Shown one piece after another: positions 43,374-52,132 of a stretch of 64,000 bases of DNA. Every line of letters starts with the position of its first letter. Position 1 is the stretch's first letter. This DNA comes from an uncultured Blautia sp. Its GTDB lineage: Bacteria > Bacillota > Clostridia > Lachnospirales > Lachnospiraceae. The notes beneath the pieces were generated by a model, which was not told the origin of the DNA, made no database searches, and saw only the letters and a list, made by a program, of their open reading frames with translations. The stretch spans positions 1-64,000 of the forward strand of contig UQCM01000004.1 of the NCBI GenBank assembly GCA_900539525.1, in the 5' to 3' direction. Made by a program: the position numbers and the translations under genes.

Positions 43374-44135
43374 TTACAGTCCTCTTTTTTTCAGGACGTG
43401 ATGTTCAAGGGTGGTGAAGATGAGCCGGTCTACGAGCATGCCGACGAGGATGATGATCAGCATGACGGCTGTTACCTGATTGATATCTGCCATGTCTCTT
43501 CCTGCCATCAGTGTATACCCCAGGCCTACGTAGGCGGACATGACTTCACCCGACATGAGTGCCCTCCAGGCAAAGGACCAGGACTGCTTCAGTCCGGCAA
43601 GGACGCCGGGAAGGGCTGCCGGCCAGATCACATGCAGATAGAGCTGGCGCTTTCCGGCACCCATGGTCTGGGCAGCTTTGCGGTAGATCGGCGGAACGGT
43701 ACGGATCGCATTTTCGATAGCCAGTGATACACTGAAGGTGGAACCGATCACGACAACAAACAGGATCGAGGCTTCCCCCAGGCCGAACCACAGGATGGCA
43801 AACGGCACCCAGCAGACACTTGGCAGGGACTGAATCCCGTTCAGCAGTGGTTTTAAGTTCCTGTTAAAATAGCCGGAGGCTGAGATCAGGATGCCGAGTG
43901 CTGTTCCCGTTACAAGAGAAATGGAAAAGCCAAGAAGTACCCGCCGCAGACTGCTGGCAGATGCCTTAAACAGTGTACCGTTTTGCAGCATCCGTACCAG
44001 ACTGATAAGCACACCCCGGGGGCTGGGGAGTGCATAAGGCTTCCACCATCCGAACACTCCTGTTCCCAGGGTGTATATAATCTGCCACAGAAGGATCAGC
44101 AGCAATGCAAACAACAGACTATTGACTTTTTTCAT
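43374..44135 (-). CDS. ABC transporter permease, SsuC/TauC family
   Basis: A 253-residue inner membrane permease with about six membrane segments and the EAA loop (TMGAGKRQLYLHVIWPAALPG, first 20 about 159-178). It belongs to the nitrate/sulfonate/taurine/bicarbonate (NitT/TauT) permeases and pairs with the ATPase whose 3' end it overlaps by 17 bases. The ATG at 44135 is preferred over a TTG at 44156, which has no room for a ribosome site. The substrate is not told by the permease. Confidence 0.92.
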   Translation of the reverse strand: MKKVNSLLFALLLILLWQIIYTLGTGVFGWWKPYALPSPRGVLISLVRMLQNGTLFKASASSLRRVLLGFSISLVTGTALGILISASGYFNRNLKPLLNGIQSLPSVCWVPFAILWFGLGEASILFVVVIGSTFSVSLAIENAIRTVPPIYRKAAQTMGAGKRQLYLHVIWPAALPGVLAGLKQSWSFAWRALMSGEVMSAYVGLGYTLMAGRDMADINQVTAVMLIIILVGMLVDRLIFTTLEHHVLKKRGL

Positions 44136-44901
44136 GATCGTATTCTTCTTTTGCAAACTTCTCCACCTCTCTTTCCACGCAGGTTAATATGTTATGGCGC
44201 ACCTTTATGAATTCCTCCGCATCATTTCTTCTGGGACGCGGCAGATCCACCTTGAAAATATCCTTGATGCATCCCGGATTGTCCGACAGAACCACGATGC
44301 GGTCTGCCAGGAACACGGCTTCCTCTACGCTGTGGGTAACGAACAGCACGGTCTTTCCCGTCTCTTCCCAGATCTTTTCCAGGTCATCGCGCAGCTTGTT
44401 GATGGTCTGCTTGTCCAGTGCCGAAAACGGCTCATCCATCAGAAGCATCGCTCCATCCAGGCACAGCGCCCGGGCCAGTGCCGTTCTCTGGCGCATACCT
44501 CCTGAGATCTCATGGATCCGGTAGTTCCTGAAGTCCCAGAGCTGCACCATCTTCAGGTAGTGTTCAGCCCTGCGGTTCTGCTCCTCCTTTGGAATTCCCA
44601 TCATTTTCATGCCGAACTTCACATTTTCCATGACATTCAGCCAGGGATACAGTGCATGCTCCTGAAACATAACGACCCGGTCCGCTCCCGGAGCTGTTAT
44701 TTTCTTTCCGTCCAGAAACAGTTCACCCTCTGTGGGCTGATCCAGACCTGCCACGATATTCAGCAGGGTGGATTTTCCGCATCCCGAAGGGCCCACGATA
44801 CACACAAACTCTCCTTTTTCGATCGTCAGTGAGATATCCTTTAAGGTTTCCTTTCTGGAGCCTTCAAAGGTGCGGCTTACATGTCTGATTTCCAATGCCA
44901 T
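44119..44901 (-). CDS. ABC transporter ATPase, SsuB/TauB family
   Basis: A 260-residue ATPase with Walker A GPSGCGKSTLL (about 38-48), the signature SGGMRQRTALARAL (about 137-150), Walker B LLMDEPFSALD and the H-loop VTHSVEEA. It is of the NitT/TauT type. GGAGGGGAACCT precedes the ATG, 11 bases after the substrate-binding protein gene. With its neighbours it forms a complete importer. Confidence 0.95.
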   Translation of the reverse strand: MALEIRHVSRTFEGSRKETLKDISLTIEKGEFVCIVGPSGCGKSTLLNIVAGLDQPTEGELFLDGKKITAPGADRVVMFQEHALYPWLNVMENVKFGMKMMGIPKEEQNRRAEHYLKMVQLWDFRNYRIHEISGGMRQRTALARALCLDGAMLLMDEPFSALDKQTINKLRDDLEKIWEETGKTVLFVTHSVEEAVFLADRIVVLSDNPGCIKDIFKVDLPRPRRNDAEEFIKVRHNILTCVEREVEKFAKEEYDHEKSQ

Positions 44902-44912
44902 AGGTTCCCCTC

Positions 44913-45908
44913 CTATTTCTGCAGCTTTTCGATCAGGGATGTGTCCACAAAGCCATCCCCCGGCAGTTTACTGATAAATCCCTGTTCGAACGCGATCTGC
45001 GCAAAGGCATCCAGGGCCTCTGTATTCAGTTCTGTCGTAACATTCGTTCTGGTGAAAGCATCAAGCACCGTATCCCGGTCATACTTGTTCCCTGCCAGTG
45101 ACTCCAGTTCTGAGAGGATCGCATCTACGGAATCCTCCAGATTGCTGTTGACTTCGTCAGTAGCCTCTGTATGTGCTTTCAGGAATGTTTCTACCGCTTC
45201 CGGATTTTCCTGAAGAAACTCATTTCTCACAACGATAAGTGACACCGGATAATTTCCCTGATGAAAGATCTCCTGATAGTCCAGGAGCAGATCCACGTTA
45301 TCCGAAGCCGTCAGGATCGTTCCCCACGGTTCCGGCACAAGTGCGGCATCCACAGCCCCCTGATCAAACATGTTCTGAAGATTGGAATTATCGACTGCCA
45401 CAACTTCAACGGTTCCGCCTTCGGAAACCGGCGCCAGTCCGTTTTCTGAGAGCAGGTTCAGCAGACAGAGATGCTGTGTATTTCCGATCTGGGGAATCGC
45501 CACTTTTTTCCCTGCCAGGTCATCTACTTCGTCTATACCGGACTCCGCACCTCTGACCAGAACGGCTCCTGCGTCTGCCGCATTTGCGATCACTGTCAGT
45601 TCTCCGTCTGATTTCACATTTCCGTTGATTGCCGGAACCGGTCCGATATAACCGATATCGATTTCTCCTGCAAAGAGCGCCTCCACCTCAGAGGAGCCGG
45701 CTGTAAAGGTGGTCCAGGAGACATCCCAGGCATCCCCCAGTTCCTTCTCCAGTGTCTGTCTGTTTTTCATCAGCAGTGCCTGTGCGTGTGTAATGTTCGG
45801 AAAACACGCCATACGGAGCTGCCTGTTTTTTTCTTTTGTTGTGCCGCAGCCTGCGAGCAAAGTAACCGCGCCAAGAATTACACAAACGTTTGCAAGTATT
45901 TTCTTCAT
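44913..45908 (-). CDS. ABC transporter substrate-binding lipoprotein, SsuA/NrtA-like
   Basis: A 331-residue lipoprotein (lipobox LLAGC, Cys21) of the NMT1/SsuA-like fold. Features are RMACFPNITHAQAL (about 29-42), FAGEIDIGYIGPVPAING and DQGAVDAALVPEPWGTIL. Members bind sulfonates, taurine, nitrate, bicarbonate or thiamine precursors; the substrate is not clear. The start at 45908 has AGGAGGAAAACC; the longer frame to 45959 begins outside the signal peptide. It heads the importer operon, divergent from the LacI regulator gene. Confidence 0.92.
   Translation of the reverse strand: MKKILANVCVILGAVTLLAGCGTTKEKNRQLRMACFPNITHAQALLMKNRQTLEKELGDAWDVSWTTFTAGSSEVEALFAGEIDIGYIGPVPAINGNVKSDGELTVIANAADAGAVLVRGAESGIDEVDDLAGKKVAIPQIGNTQHLCLLNLLSENGLAPVSEGGTVEVVAVDNSNLQNMFDQGAVDAALVPEPWGTILTASDNVDLLLDYQEIFHQGNYPVSLIVVRNEFLQENPEAVETFLKAHTEATDEVNSNLEDSVDAILSELESLAGNKYDRDTVLDAFTRTNVTTELNTEALDAFAQIAFEQGFISKLPGDGFVDTSLIEKLQK
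45883..45892. promoter_or_regulatory. LacI-type operator candidate O1
   Basis: CAAACGTTTG is a perfect 10-bp palindrome in the context TTACACAAACGTTTGCAAG, close to the second site at 46126-46135. It overlaps codons 6-9 of the lipoprotein gene, so coding constraint could also explain it. Confidence 0.45.
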
Positions 45909-46125
45909 GGTTTTCCTCCTGTTCTTCTTGCATTTTCTGTTGTTATTCTTTATAATCATCTTATCATAGAATCAGAGATAACGCTTATTATATGGGATAT
46001 TTCCCGGCTTTCTTCCTGATATCTCCGGAAGTTTTCAAAGCACCACCGTGAGATCTCTCTTTTCCCTGATGTTTACTAATGTAAATATTAAAGAGATTTT
46101 TATGAAAAATCAACCACTTTTAACA

Positions 46126-46135
46126 CAAACGTTTT
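46126..46135. promoter_or_regulatory. LacI-type operator candidate O2
   Basis: ACACAAACGTTTTCACC contains a near-palindromic CAAACGTTTT, sharing ACACAAACGTTT with O1. It lies 31 bases before the LacI regulator start, next to a TATTAT -10-like sequence, a usual place for self-repression and for control of the divergent transporter operon. Confidence 0.55.
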
Positions 46136-46166
46136 CACCTATTATACATGATCGGGAGGAATCCAT

Positions 46167-47147
46167 ATGTCACTGAAACGTATTGCCGAAATGACCGGCG
46201 TATCCATATCGACTGTTTCCAGAGTACTGAATAACCGGGAGTACAACTGTGCATCTGATGCTGTAAAGGATAAGATCTGGGCGGCTGCGAAAGAAATTCA
46301 TTATGTTCCGAACCAGAGTGCCAGAAGGCTGCGGTCCGGAGAACAGGGGGAAGCACAGCAGCCGGTCTTCCGGCTTACTGTCCTGCTGGGAAGGTTCGAC
46401 TCTCTGGAAAGAGATCCCTTTTTCAGTGAGCTGTTTCGAAGTGTGGAACAGGAAATCTTCGCAAACGGCTGTGTCATCGACTCCTTTCTTTCTTCTGAGG
46501 AGCTGTTAAGGCGCGAGGTTCCGAAAGAGGATGGATTTATTATTCTGGGAAAATGTTCCGAAAGCCTGCTGAACAAGGTAAAGAACGATACGAGAAATAT
46601 TATCGCGATCGACCGGAATCCCACGGCTTTTGAGATCGATGAGGTGATCTGTGACGGGAAAGAGGCGGCAGCTGTGGCGATGGAATACCTGATCGATAAA
46701 GGGCATGAAAGAATCGGCTATATCGGGGACTGTTCCTATGAGACACGGTATGTGGGATATTGCGACACTCTGATCCGCCGGCGTCTTCCTATGGATCATT
46801 CTTCCGTCTATCCTACAGACCAGACAGAGGATGCGGGATATGAGGCCATGAAAAAGGTACTGTCAGACAGGAAGGTGCAGGCAGTTCTCTGTGCAAATGA
46901 TGCCACTGCTCTGGGGGCTCTGCGTGCCTGCCGGGAAGTTCCGGGCGAACATGGCATTGATATTATTTCGATTGATAATATCCGGGCAGCGGAGGAGGTT
47001 TCTCCTCTTCTTACAACGGTAAATGTCCCGCAAAGGGATATGGGAAAGATGGCGGTGAAGATTCTGCTGGACCGGATCCGCCACGGGCATACGGAGACGA
47101 TGCGGGTGGTATTTCCACCGCGGCTGATCCGGAGAGAGAGCTGCTGA
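46167..47147 (+). CDS. LacI family transcriptional regulator
   Basis: A 326-residue LacI/GalR repressor: helix-turn-helix SLKRIAEMTGVSISTVSRVLN (first 19 about 2-20), hinge helix (NQSARRLRSG), then a periplasmic-binding-like sensor domain (LTVLLGRFDSLERDPFFSEL; GYIGDCSYETRYVGY; AVLCANDATALGAL). The effector is unknown; the family mostly senses sugars, which would be unusual for control of an SsuABC-like importer. CGGGAGG lies nine bases before the ATG. It is divergent from the transporter operon, with operator-like sites between. Confidence 0.93.
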   Translation: MSLKRIAEMTGVSISTVSRVLNNREYNCASDAVKDKIWAAAKEIHYVPNQSARRLRSGEQGEAQQPVFRLTVLLGRFDSLERDPFFSELFRSVEQEIFANGCVIDSFLSSEELLRREVPKEDGFIILGKCSESLLNKVKNDTRNIIAIDRNPTAFEIDEVICDGKEAAAVAMEYLIDKGHERIGYIGDCSYETRYVGYCDTLIRRRLPMDHSSVYPTDQTEDAGYEAMKKVLSDRKVQAVLCANDATALGALRACREVPGEHGIDIISIDNIRAAEEVSPLLTTVNVPQRDMGKMAVKILLDRIRHGHTETMRVVFPPRLIRRESC

Positions 47148-47152
47148 AAGAA

Positions 47153-47193
47153 GGGAGAGCTCTTCCTTAAAAGAAGAGCCCTCCCTTTTTTTG
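47153..47193 (+). terminator. Terminator after the LacI gene
   Basis: GGGAGAGCTCTTCC and GAAGAGCCCTCCC form a long stem with an A-rich loop, followed by seven T. It may also end the convergent DUF4250 transcript. Confidence 0.92.
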
Positions 47194-47204
47194 TACCGGA
47201 TTTC

Positions 47205-47378
47205 TCAGATAAACTGATTGGTTTTCTCGTCGTAGTAGTAATCGATGGCTTCCATCTGTTCTACCAGTTTCTTTCTGTTCATCCCACGGCAGGTGCAGAG
47301 CATCTCCAGGGAATCGTAGTAGTCACGGAGCTGGGTGTTTACATAGCTCAGTAAGATCATAGGGTCTTTCGGTATCAT
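47205..47378 (-). CDS. DUF4250 domain-containing protein
   Basis: A 57-residue protein that matches DUF4250 throughout: MIPKDPMILLSYVNTQLRDY at the start and EAIDYYYDEKTNQFI at the end. The function is unknown. The start at 47378 follows CAGGAGGATAAG; the longer frame to 47411 reads back towards clpB. It follows clpB by 32 bases on the same strand and may be co-transcribed with it. Confidence 0.9.
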   Translation of the reverse strand: MIPKDPMILLSYVNTQLRDYYDSLEMLCTCRGMNRKKLVEQMEAIDYYYDEKTNQFI

Positions 47379-47410
47379 CTTATCCTCCTGCTTCGTAATG
47401 ACAGTTACCA

Positions 47411-49993
47411 TTATTTTCTCGCTGCAGTTAATCTTCCGTCAGATACGTCGATGAGGATGGTGTCTTCTGCCCCGATGTCACCGGAAAGGATCATTCTGGC
47501 TGCCAGTGTCTCAACATTTTTCTGAAGGAAGCGTTTTAATGGTCTTGCCCCATAGGTGGGGTCGTAGCCTCCTTCTATAATATAGTCTTTTGCAGCATCC
47601 GTCAACTCCAGGGTGATATCCTGATCTGCCAGCCGCCGGTTCAGGTCTGCCATCATCAGGGTGACAATATTTCCGATATTGTCTTTCGTCAGCGGCCGGA
47701 ACATAATGATCTCATCCAGACGGTTCAGGAATTCCGGCCGGAAGTGATTTCTCAGGTCATTCATGACGAGTGCTTCGTTTGCCGGGTTGATTTCTCCGTT
47801 TTCCTGAATGCCCTCAAGCAGATAGGAGGAACCGATGTTTGATGTCATGATGAGGATCGTATTCTTGAAGTCTACCGTACGTCCCTGGGAGTCGGTGATC
47901 CTTCCGTCATCCAGTACCTGCAGCAGCACATTGAATACATCCGGATGTGCTTTTTCGATTTCATCAAAGAGTACAACGGAGTATGGCTTTCTGCGGACTG
48001 CTTCGGTCAGCTGACCTCCCTCTTCGTAGCCTACATATCCGGGAGGTGCTCCGATCAGACGGGATACGGAGTATTTCTCCATATATTCACTCATATCGAT
48101 ACGCACCATGTTCTGTTCGTCATCAAACAGACTGGCCGCAAGGGCTTTGGCAAGCTCCGTCTTTCCCACACCGGTCGGCCCCAGGAACAGGAAGGAGCCG
48201 ATCGGCTTCGTCGGGTCTTTGATACCGGCTTTGGACCGGAGGATGGCCTCTGTCACCTTTGTCACTCCATCATCCTGACCGATGACCCTTCTGTGCAGTT
48301 CATCATCGAGATGAAGGATCTTGCTGCGCTCTCCTTCTGTAAGCTTTGCCACAGGGATCCCCGTCCAGCGGGAGATGATCCTGGCGATCTCCTCATCGGT
48401 GACACTCTCATGTACCAGGGAGAGATCCTGGCTCTTGATCTTATCCTCCTCCAGCGCCAGCTGCTGCTGAAGCTTCGGCAGTTCTCCATACTGCAGTTCT
48501 GCCGCCCGGTTCAGGTCATAGTTTCTCTGGGCTTTCTCGATTTCCTTATTCATGTTCTCGATCTGCTCGCGAAGGACGGAAAGATTCTCTACGGAACGCT
48601 TTTCATTATCCCACTGGGCTTTCTTTGTGTTGAACTCATCCCGCAGCTCTGCCAGTTCCTTCTGCAGGGCTGCCAGCCTGTCCTGACTCAGCTTATCCGT
48701 CTCCTTCTTCAGCGCCGCCTCCTCGATCTCCATCTGCATGGTACGTCTGCGCAGCTCGTCAAGTTCCGTCGGCATGGAGTCCAGCTCCGTCTTGATCAAT
48801 GCACAGGCCTCATCCACCAGGTCGATGGCCTTATCCGGCAGGAAACGGTCGGTAATATAGCGGTGGGACAGAGTCGCTGCCGCTACCAGGGCGCCATCGG
48901 TGATCTTTACTCCGTGATAGACCTCATAGCGTTCCTTCAGTCCACGCAGGATGGAGATCGTATCCTCCACCGTCGGTTCATCCACCATGACCGGCTGGAA
49001 ACGCCGCTCCAGGGCTGCGTCCTTTTCTATATACTGCCGGTACTCATCCAGTGTGGTGGCGCCGATACAGTGCAGCTCCCCTCGTGCCAGCATGGGTTTT
49101 AACATATTTCCGGCATCCATGGCACCTTCTGTCTTTCCGGCGCCTACGATCGTGTGAAGCTCATCAATGAAAAGAATGATCTCTCCCTCACTCTTTCGCA
49201 CTTCTTCCAGAACGGCCTTGAGACGTTCCTCGAACTCGCCGCGGTATTTTGCACCCGCTACCAGAGCGCTCATATCCAGGGCGAAGATTTTCTTATTCTT
49301 CAGACCTTCCGGCACATCACCTCTTACGATACGCTGTGCCAGTCCCTCCACGGCTGCTGTTTTTCCTACCCCGGGCTCTCCGATCAGTACCGGATTGTTC
49401 TTTGTCTTACGGGACAGGATACGGATCACATTCCGGATCTCCGCGTCACGGCCGATTACCGGATCCAGCTTCTGGTTTTTCGCTTTTTCCACCAGATCCT
49501 GTCCATATTTGTTCAGGGTATCGTAGGTAGCCTCCGGATTGTCACTGGTGACTCTCTGATTTCCCCTCACGGTGGAAAGTGCCTGAAGGAACCTCTCTCT
49601 GGTGATTCCGTATTCCCGGAACAGCCCTGCGATTTCCCTGTTCGGATACCGCAGCAGCGCCAGAAACAGATGCTCCACCGAAACATACTCGTCTCCCATG
49701 GCTTTCGCCTCATCCTCTGCGCTCACCAGCACCTTGTTCAGATACTGCCCGACATAAATCTTTCCACCGGATACCTTCGGTCTCTTATTCAGAGCATTGT
49801 CCAGATTCTTTGCAAAATGCTCTGTATTGATCTCCATTTTCTCGATCAGCTTCAAAATCAGGCTGTCTTCCTGATTCAGCAGTGCATACAGCAGATGCTC
49901 CTGCTCAATCTCCTGATTTCCGTATTCATATGCCACCTTTTCAAGCTCATTGACTGCCTGTAAGGATTTCTGCGTAAATTTATTAATGTTCAT
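47411..49993 (-). CDS. clpB: Chaperone ClpB
   Basis: ClpB is a hexameric AAA+ disaggregase that works with DnaK. The 860-residue protein has an N-terminal Clp repeat domain (about 1-145), AAA-1 with GEPGVGKTAAVEGLAQ (about 199-214), the middle coiled-coil (about 400-525) that marks ClpB, AAA-2 with GPTGVGKTELAKALA (about 600) and a C-terminal domain with the GARPLKRFLQ sensor-2 region. GAGGTCC precedes the ATG. A promoter is visible 60 bases upstream; no CIRCE element or clear CtsR box was seen. Confidence 0.97.
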   Translation of the reverse strand: MNINKFTQKSLQAVNELEKVAYEYGNQEIEQEHLLYALLNQEDSLILKLIEKMEINTEHFAKNLDNALNKRPKVSGGKIYVGQYLNKVLVSAEDEAKAMGDEYVSVEHLFLALLRYPNREIAGLFREYGITRERFLQALSTVRGNQRVTSDNPEATYDTLNKYGQDLVEKAKNQKLDPVIGRDAEIRNVIRILSRKTKNNPVLIGEPGVGKTAAVEGLAQRIVRGDVPEGLKNKKIFALDMSALVAGAKYRGEFEERLKAVLEEVRKSEGEIILFIDELHTIVGAGKTEGAMDAGNMLKPMLARGELHCIGATTLDEYRQYIEKDAALERRFQPVMVDEPTVEDTISILRGLKERYEVYHGVKITDGALVAAATLSHRYITDRFLPDKAIDLVDEACALIKTELDSMPTELDELRRRTMQMEIEEAALKKETDKLSQDRLAALQKELAELRDEFNTKKAQWDNEKRSVENLSVLREQIENMNKEIEKAQRNYDLNRAAELQYGELPKLQQQLALEEDKIKSQDLSLVHESVTDEEIARIISRWTGIPVAKLTEGERSKILHLDDELHRRVIGQDDGVTKVTEAILRSKAGIKDPTKPIGSFLFLGPTGVGKTELAKALAASLFDDEQNMVRIDMSEYMEKYSVSRLIGAPPGYVGYEEGGQLTEAVRRKPYSVVLFDEIEKAHPDVFNVLLQVLDDGRITDSQGRTVDFKNTILIMTSNIGSSYLLEGIQENGEINPANEALVMNDLRNHFRPEFLNRLDEIIMFRPLTKDNIGNIVTLMMADLNRRLADQDITLELTDAAKDYIIEGGYDPTYGARPLKRFLQKNVETLAARMILSGDIGAEDTILIDVSDGRLTAARK

Positions 49994-50052
49994 AAAAGGA
50001 CCTCCTCTCTGTGTCCACTGGACAATTGCCTGTTAGCATTTGTTCTACAACT

Positions 50053-50080
50053 ACTATAACACAGAATGTAAAAATTGCAA
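50053..50080 (-). promoter_or_regulatory. clpB promoter
   Basis: On the minus strand, TTGCAA (50075-50080), 16 bases and TATAGT (50053-50058) lie about 60 bases before the clpB start. A GTCCACTGGAC palindrome (50014-50024) sits in the leader. Confidence 0.65.
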
Positions 50081-50150
50081 GTACTTTTTTTCTTTTTCCA
50101 TTTTTCCTTGTTACTGGTAACTGTTCTGTGCGGTATTTTCCAAATTTTTC

Positions 50151-50179
50151 TTGTAATTATGACGCTTTCGTAGTAAAAT
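50151..50179 (+). promoter_or_regulatory. Promoter of the blaI-like gene
   Basis: TTGTAA (50151-50156), 17 bases and TAAAAT (50174-50179) lie about 110 bases before the regulator start. An R2 left end falls between this promoter and the gene. Confidence 0.55.
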
Positions 50180-50196
50180 TTTGTCATTAGTATCAT

Positions 50197-50250
50197 GATG
50201 CCAGGGTCAAAAGGTCATGATTTTCATGCTTGCATGAAAAATCATGACTT
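50197..50250 (+). repeat. R2 repeat copy c (left end only)
   Basis: GATGCCAGGGTCAAAAGGTC and the first hairpin GTCATGATTTTCATGC / GCATGAAAAATCATGAC are present; the rest of R2 is missing. It lies in the 5' untranslated region of the blaI-like gene. Confidence 0.9.
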
Positions 50251-50289
50251 TGGAACCTCTGGCTCATATCATCGAAAGAAGGTGAAACA

Positions 50290-50661
50290 ATGAGTACCTA
50301 TTCCCTCTCTGGTGCAGAACATGAGATTATGGAATTTCTCTGGACGCAGAAGGAGCCTGTCGCTCTGCAGGCAGTGGTTGCGTACTGCACAGATGAAATC
50401 CACCATTCATGGAAGCAGCAGACGATCTACACCTTTTTGATCCGTCTGATGAAAAAGGGTGTGGTTACGGCAACAAAGCAGGGAAATAAACGTTTTTACT
50501 CTGCAGCCATGACAGCCGCAGAGCTTCGAAAAAAAGAGGCACATCAGCTGCTGACTGACTGCTTTGAAGGCTCTTTAAAAAATTTTCTGTGTGCCTTTAC
50601 CGGCGGACAGTCCATAAGTACAGAAGAAAAAGAGATACTAAAGGAGTTTCTGAATGAATAA
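50290..50661 (+). CDS. BlaI/MecI/CopY family repressor
   Basis: A 123-residue winged-helix repressor of the BlaI/MecI group: SLSGAEHEIMEFLWTQKEPV (about 5-24) and WKQQTIYTFLIRLMKKGVV (about 41-59, the recognition helix region). The C-terminal part is the dimer region that is cut when the partner metalloprotease is activated. The partner gene overlaps its end by eight bases. GAAAGAAGGTGAAAC precedes the ATG. There is no beta-lactamase gene beside it, so the regulated genes are probably elsewhere. Confidence 0.92.
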   Translation: MSTYSLSGAEHEIMEFLWTQKEPVALQAVVAYCTDEIHHSWKQQTIYTFLIRLMKKGVVTATKQGNKRFYSAAMTAAELRKKEAHQLLTDCFEGSLKNFLCAFTGGQSISTEEKEILKEFLNE

Positions 50662-51973
50662 TATTTTGCTGTTTATGAGCCTAAGCGGAAGTGTGGCACT
50701 GATCCTGTATTATCTTTTCAGGGCTCTGTTCGGAAGATATCTTTCTGCTGCCTTCCGTTATCTGCTCTTAAAGCTGTCCATGTGTTTTTTTCTGCTTCCT
50801 GTTCCGGTGCTCTCCGGAGATATCCGCGTATTGATCCGGAAAGTAATACCTGATTTTTATCTGGATTCAAAAACATGGGAGAAACGGATCTACGACCTGG
50901 ACAGGATTATCTATGACACTCCTCATGGCTATCTATGGAGTGGGTTTTCCTGGGTATTTATTATTTTATTTTCTTCATGGCTCATAACAGTTATCTGTAT
51001 CCTGTTGATCTATCGAAGAAATTACAGGAAACTTAAGATGATGACCGAACAGCTGTCAGAAACAGACGATCAGCTTTCTGATACCGTACAGAATCTGAAG
51101 TCGGAAATTCATATACATAAAAATATATCCACCTGTAAGTTAACCACGGAGTTACCTCCGTTCTGCTATGGATTTCTGAAACCCAGGATCGCGATTCCAG
51201 AAGGATATGATTCCGAGGCGGAGGAAATGTTTCTCAGGCATGAACTGCACCATATCAAATCCCGCGATTTTATTACGCGAATGCTGGGACTTCTCATCAT
51301 CGCTGTCCATTTTTTCAACCCGCTGGCTTATCTGCTCTTTTACGAAATCGGAAGAGCGTGCGAACTTGCCTGTGATGAAAAAGTAATATCTGTTTACTCG
51401 GAAGAACAGAGAAAAAAATATGGCTGTCTGCTGCTGGATAACGTGATCACATCTCCGCTTCTGACCTTTGGCACCCCCTTTAGCGGAAACAACAAACATT
51501 CTATGAAAGAGAGGATTTCTATGATTAAACAACCAAAAAGACCAAAACATATGATCTTCATTATTTGTGCACTGTTTTCTTTTCTTTGCAGCACACTATC
51601 CGTAGCTGCCTATGAGCTTCCAAGAATTGAGGAAAACAGCCCCTCCGACCCGATCGAGGTACCAGACTGGTATATGTTCAGTACCGAAAGCCTTTTTTCA
51701 GATCCAAACGAGCAGTATTTTGAGCATGCAGACTGTTTCTTTATTGATGAGAATGGAAATGTCACTTTTGATACCGGACACTCGGCATCTCCTCAGAGTA
51801 TCTGTTCACACACCTATGTGTCCGGCTACCTTTATCAGCACCTTGCAAAGCCGGGCGGAAGCTGTGTTTATTCCGTTTACTCCTGTAAAAAATGTTCCAA
51901 ATGTGGAGCAACCAAGGATAAGACTCTAATCTCTACTACTACTTATACATCTTGTCCACACGGCTCCGTCTAG
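50654..51973 (+). CDS. M56 family (BlaR1-like) sensor metalloprotease with Cys-rich tail
   Basis: A 439-residue membrane protein. It has four membrane segments (about 8-24, 38-54, 98-119 and 210-232), the zinc motif HELHH (196-200) with a further ligand region CELACDEKV (about 236-244), and one more membrane segment at about 303-322. The outer C-terminal part (about 325-439) is not a penicillin-binding sensor domain as in BlaR1; it is short and ends in cysteines (VYSCKKCSKCGATKDKTL and CPHGSV). What it senses is unknown. It overlaps blaI by eight bases (translational coupling). A bidirectional-looking terminator follows. Confidence 0.88.
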   Translation: MNNILLFMSLSGSVALILYYLFRALFGRYLSAAFRYLLLKLSMCFFLLPVPVLSGDIRVLIRKVIPDFYLDSKTWEKRIYDLDRIIYDTPHGYLWSGFSWVFIILFSSWLITVICILLIYRRNYRKLKMMTEQLSETDDQLSDTVQNLKSEIHIHKNISTCKLTTELPPFCYGFLKPRIAIPEGYDSEAEEMFLRHELHHIKSRDFITRMLGLLIIAVHFFNPLAYLLFYEIGRACELACDEKVISVYSEEQRKKYGCLLLDNVITSPLLTFGTPFSGNNKHSMKERISMIKQPKRPKHMIFIICALFSFLCSTLSVAAYELPRIEENSPSDPIEVPDWYMFSTESLFSDPNEQYFEHADCFFIDENGNVTFDTGHSASPQSICSHTYVSGYLYQHLAKPGGSCVYSVYSCKKCSKCGATKDKTLISTTTYTSCPHGSV

Positions 51974-52032
51974 CCGGTCCGGCCGGTCTGACATCTGTCA
52001 GATGCGTGAGTGAGCATCCCCGGAGGTTTTAA

Positions 52033-52078
52033 AAAGCCGGCTGCACGGCAGTTTTCACTGCTATGCAGCCGGCTTTTC
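52033..52078. terminator. Bidirectional terminator between M56 and GNAT genes
   Basis: AAAGCCGGCTGCA and TGCAGCCGGCTTT form a perfect 13-bp stem with an inner CAGT/ACTG, with A-runs before and T-runs after. It lies between convergent genes and works in both directions. Confidence 0.92.
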
Positions 52079-52132
52079 ATCTTCTCGTTATCAGCATATC
52101 TGATGCGCAGATCTGTGAGAGCCCCGGTCATG

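Noticed and set aside
46135..46356. Minus-strand open frame at the start of the LacI gene
   Set aside because: It overlaps the helix-turn-helix coding region of the regulator and has no ribosome site.
49994..50100. CIRCE or CtsR control site for clpB
   Set aside because: No TTAGCACTC-N9-GAGTGCTAA palindrome and no clear tandem GGTCAAA heptads were found in the leader.
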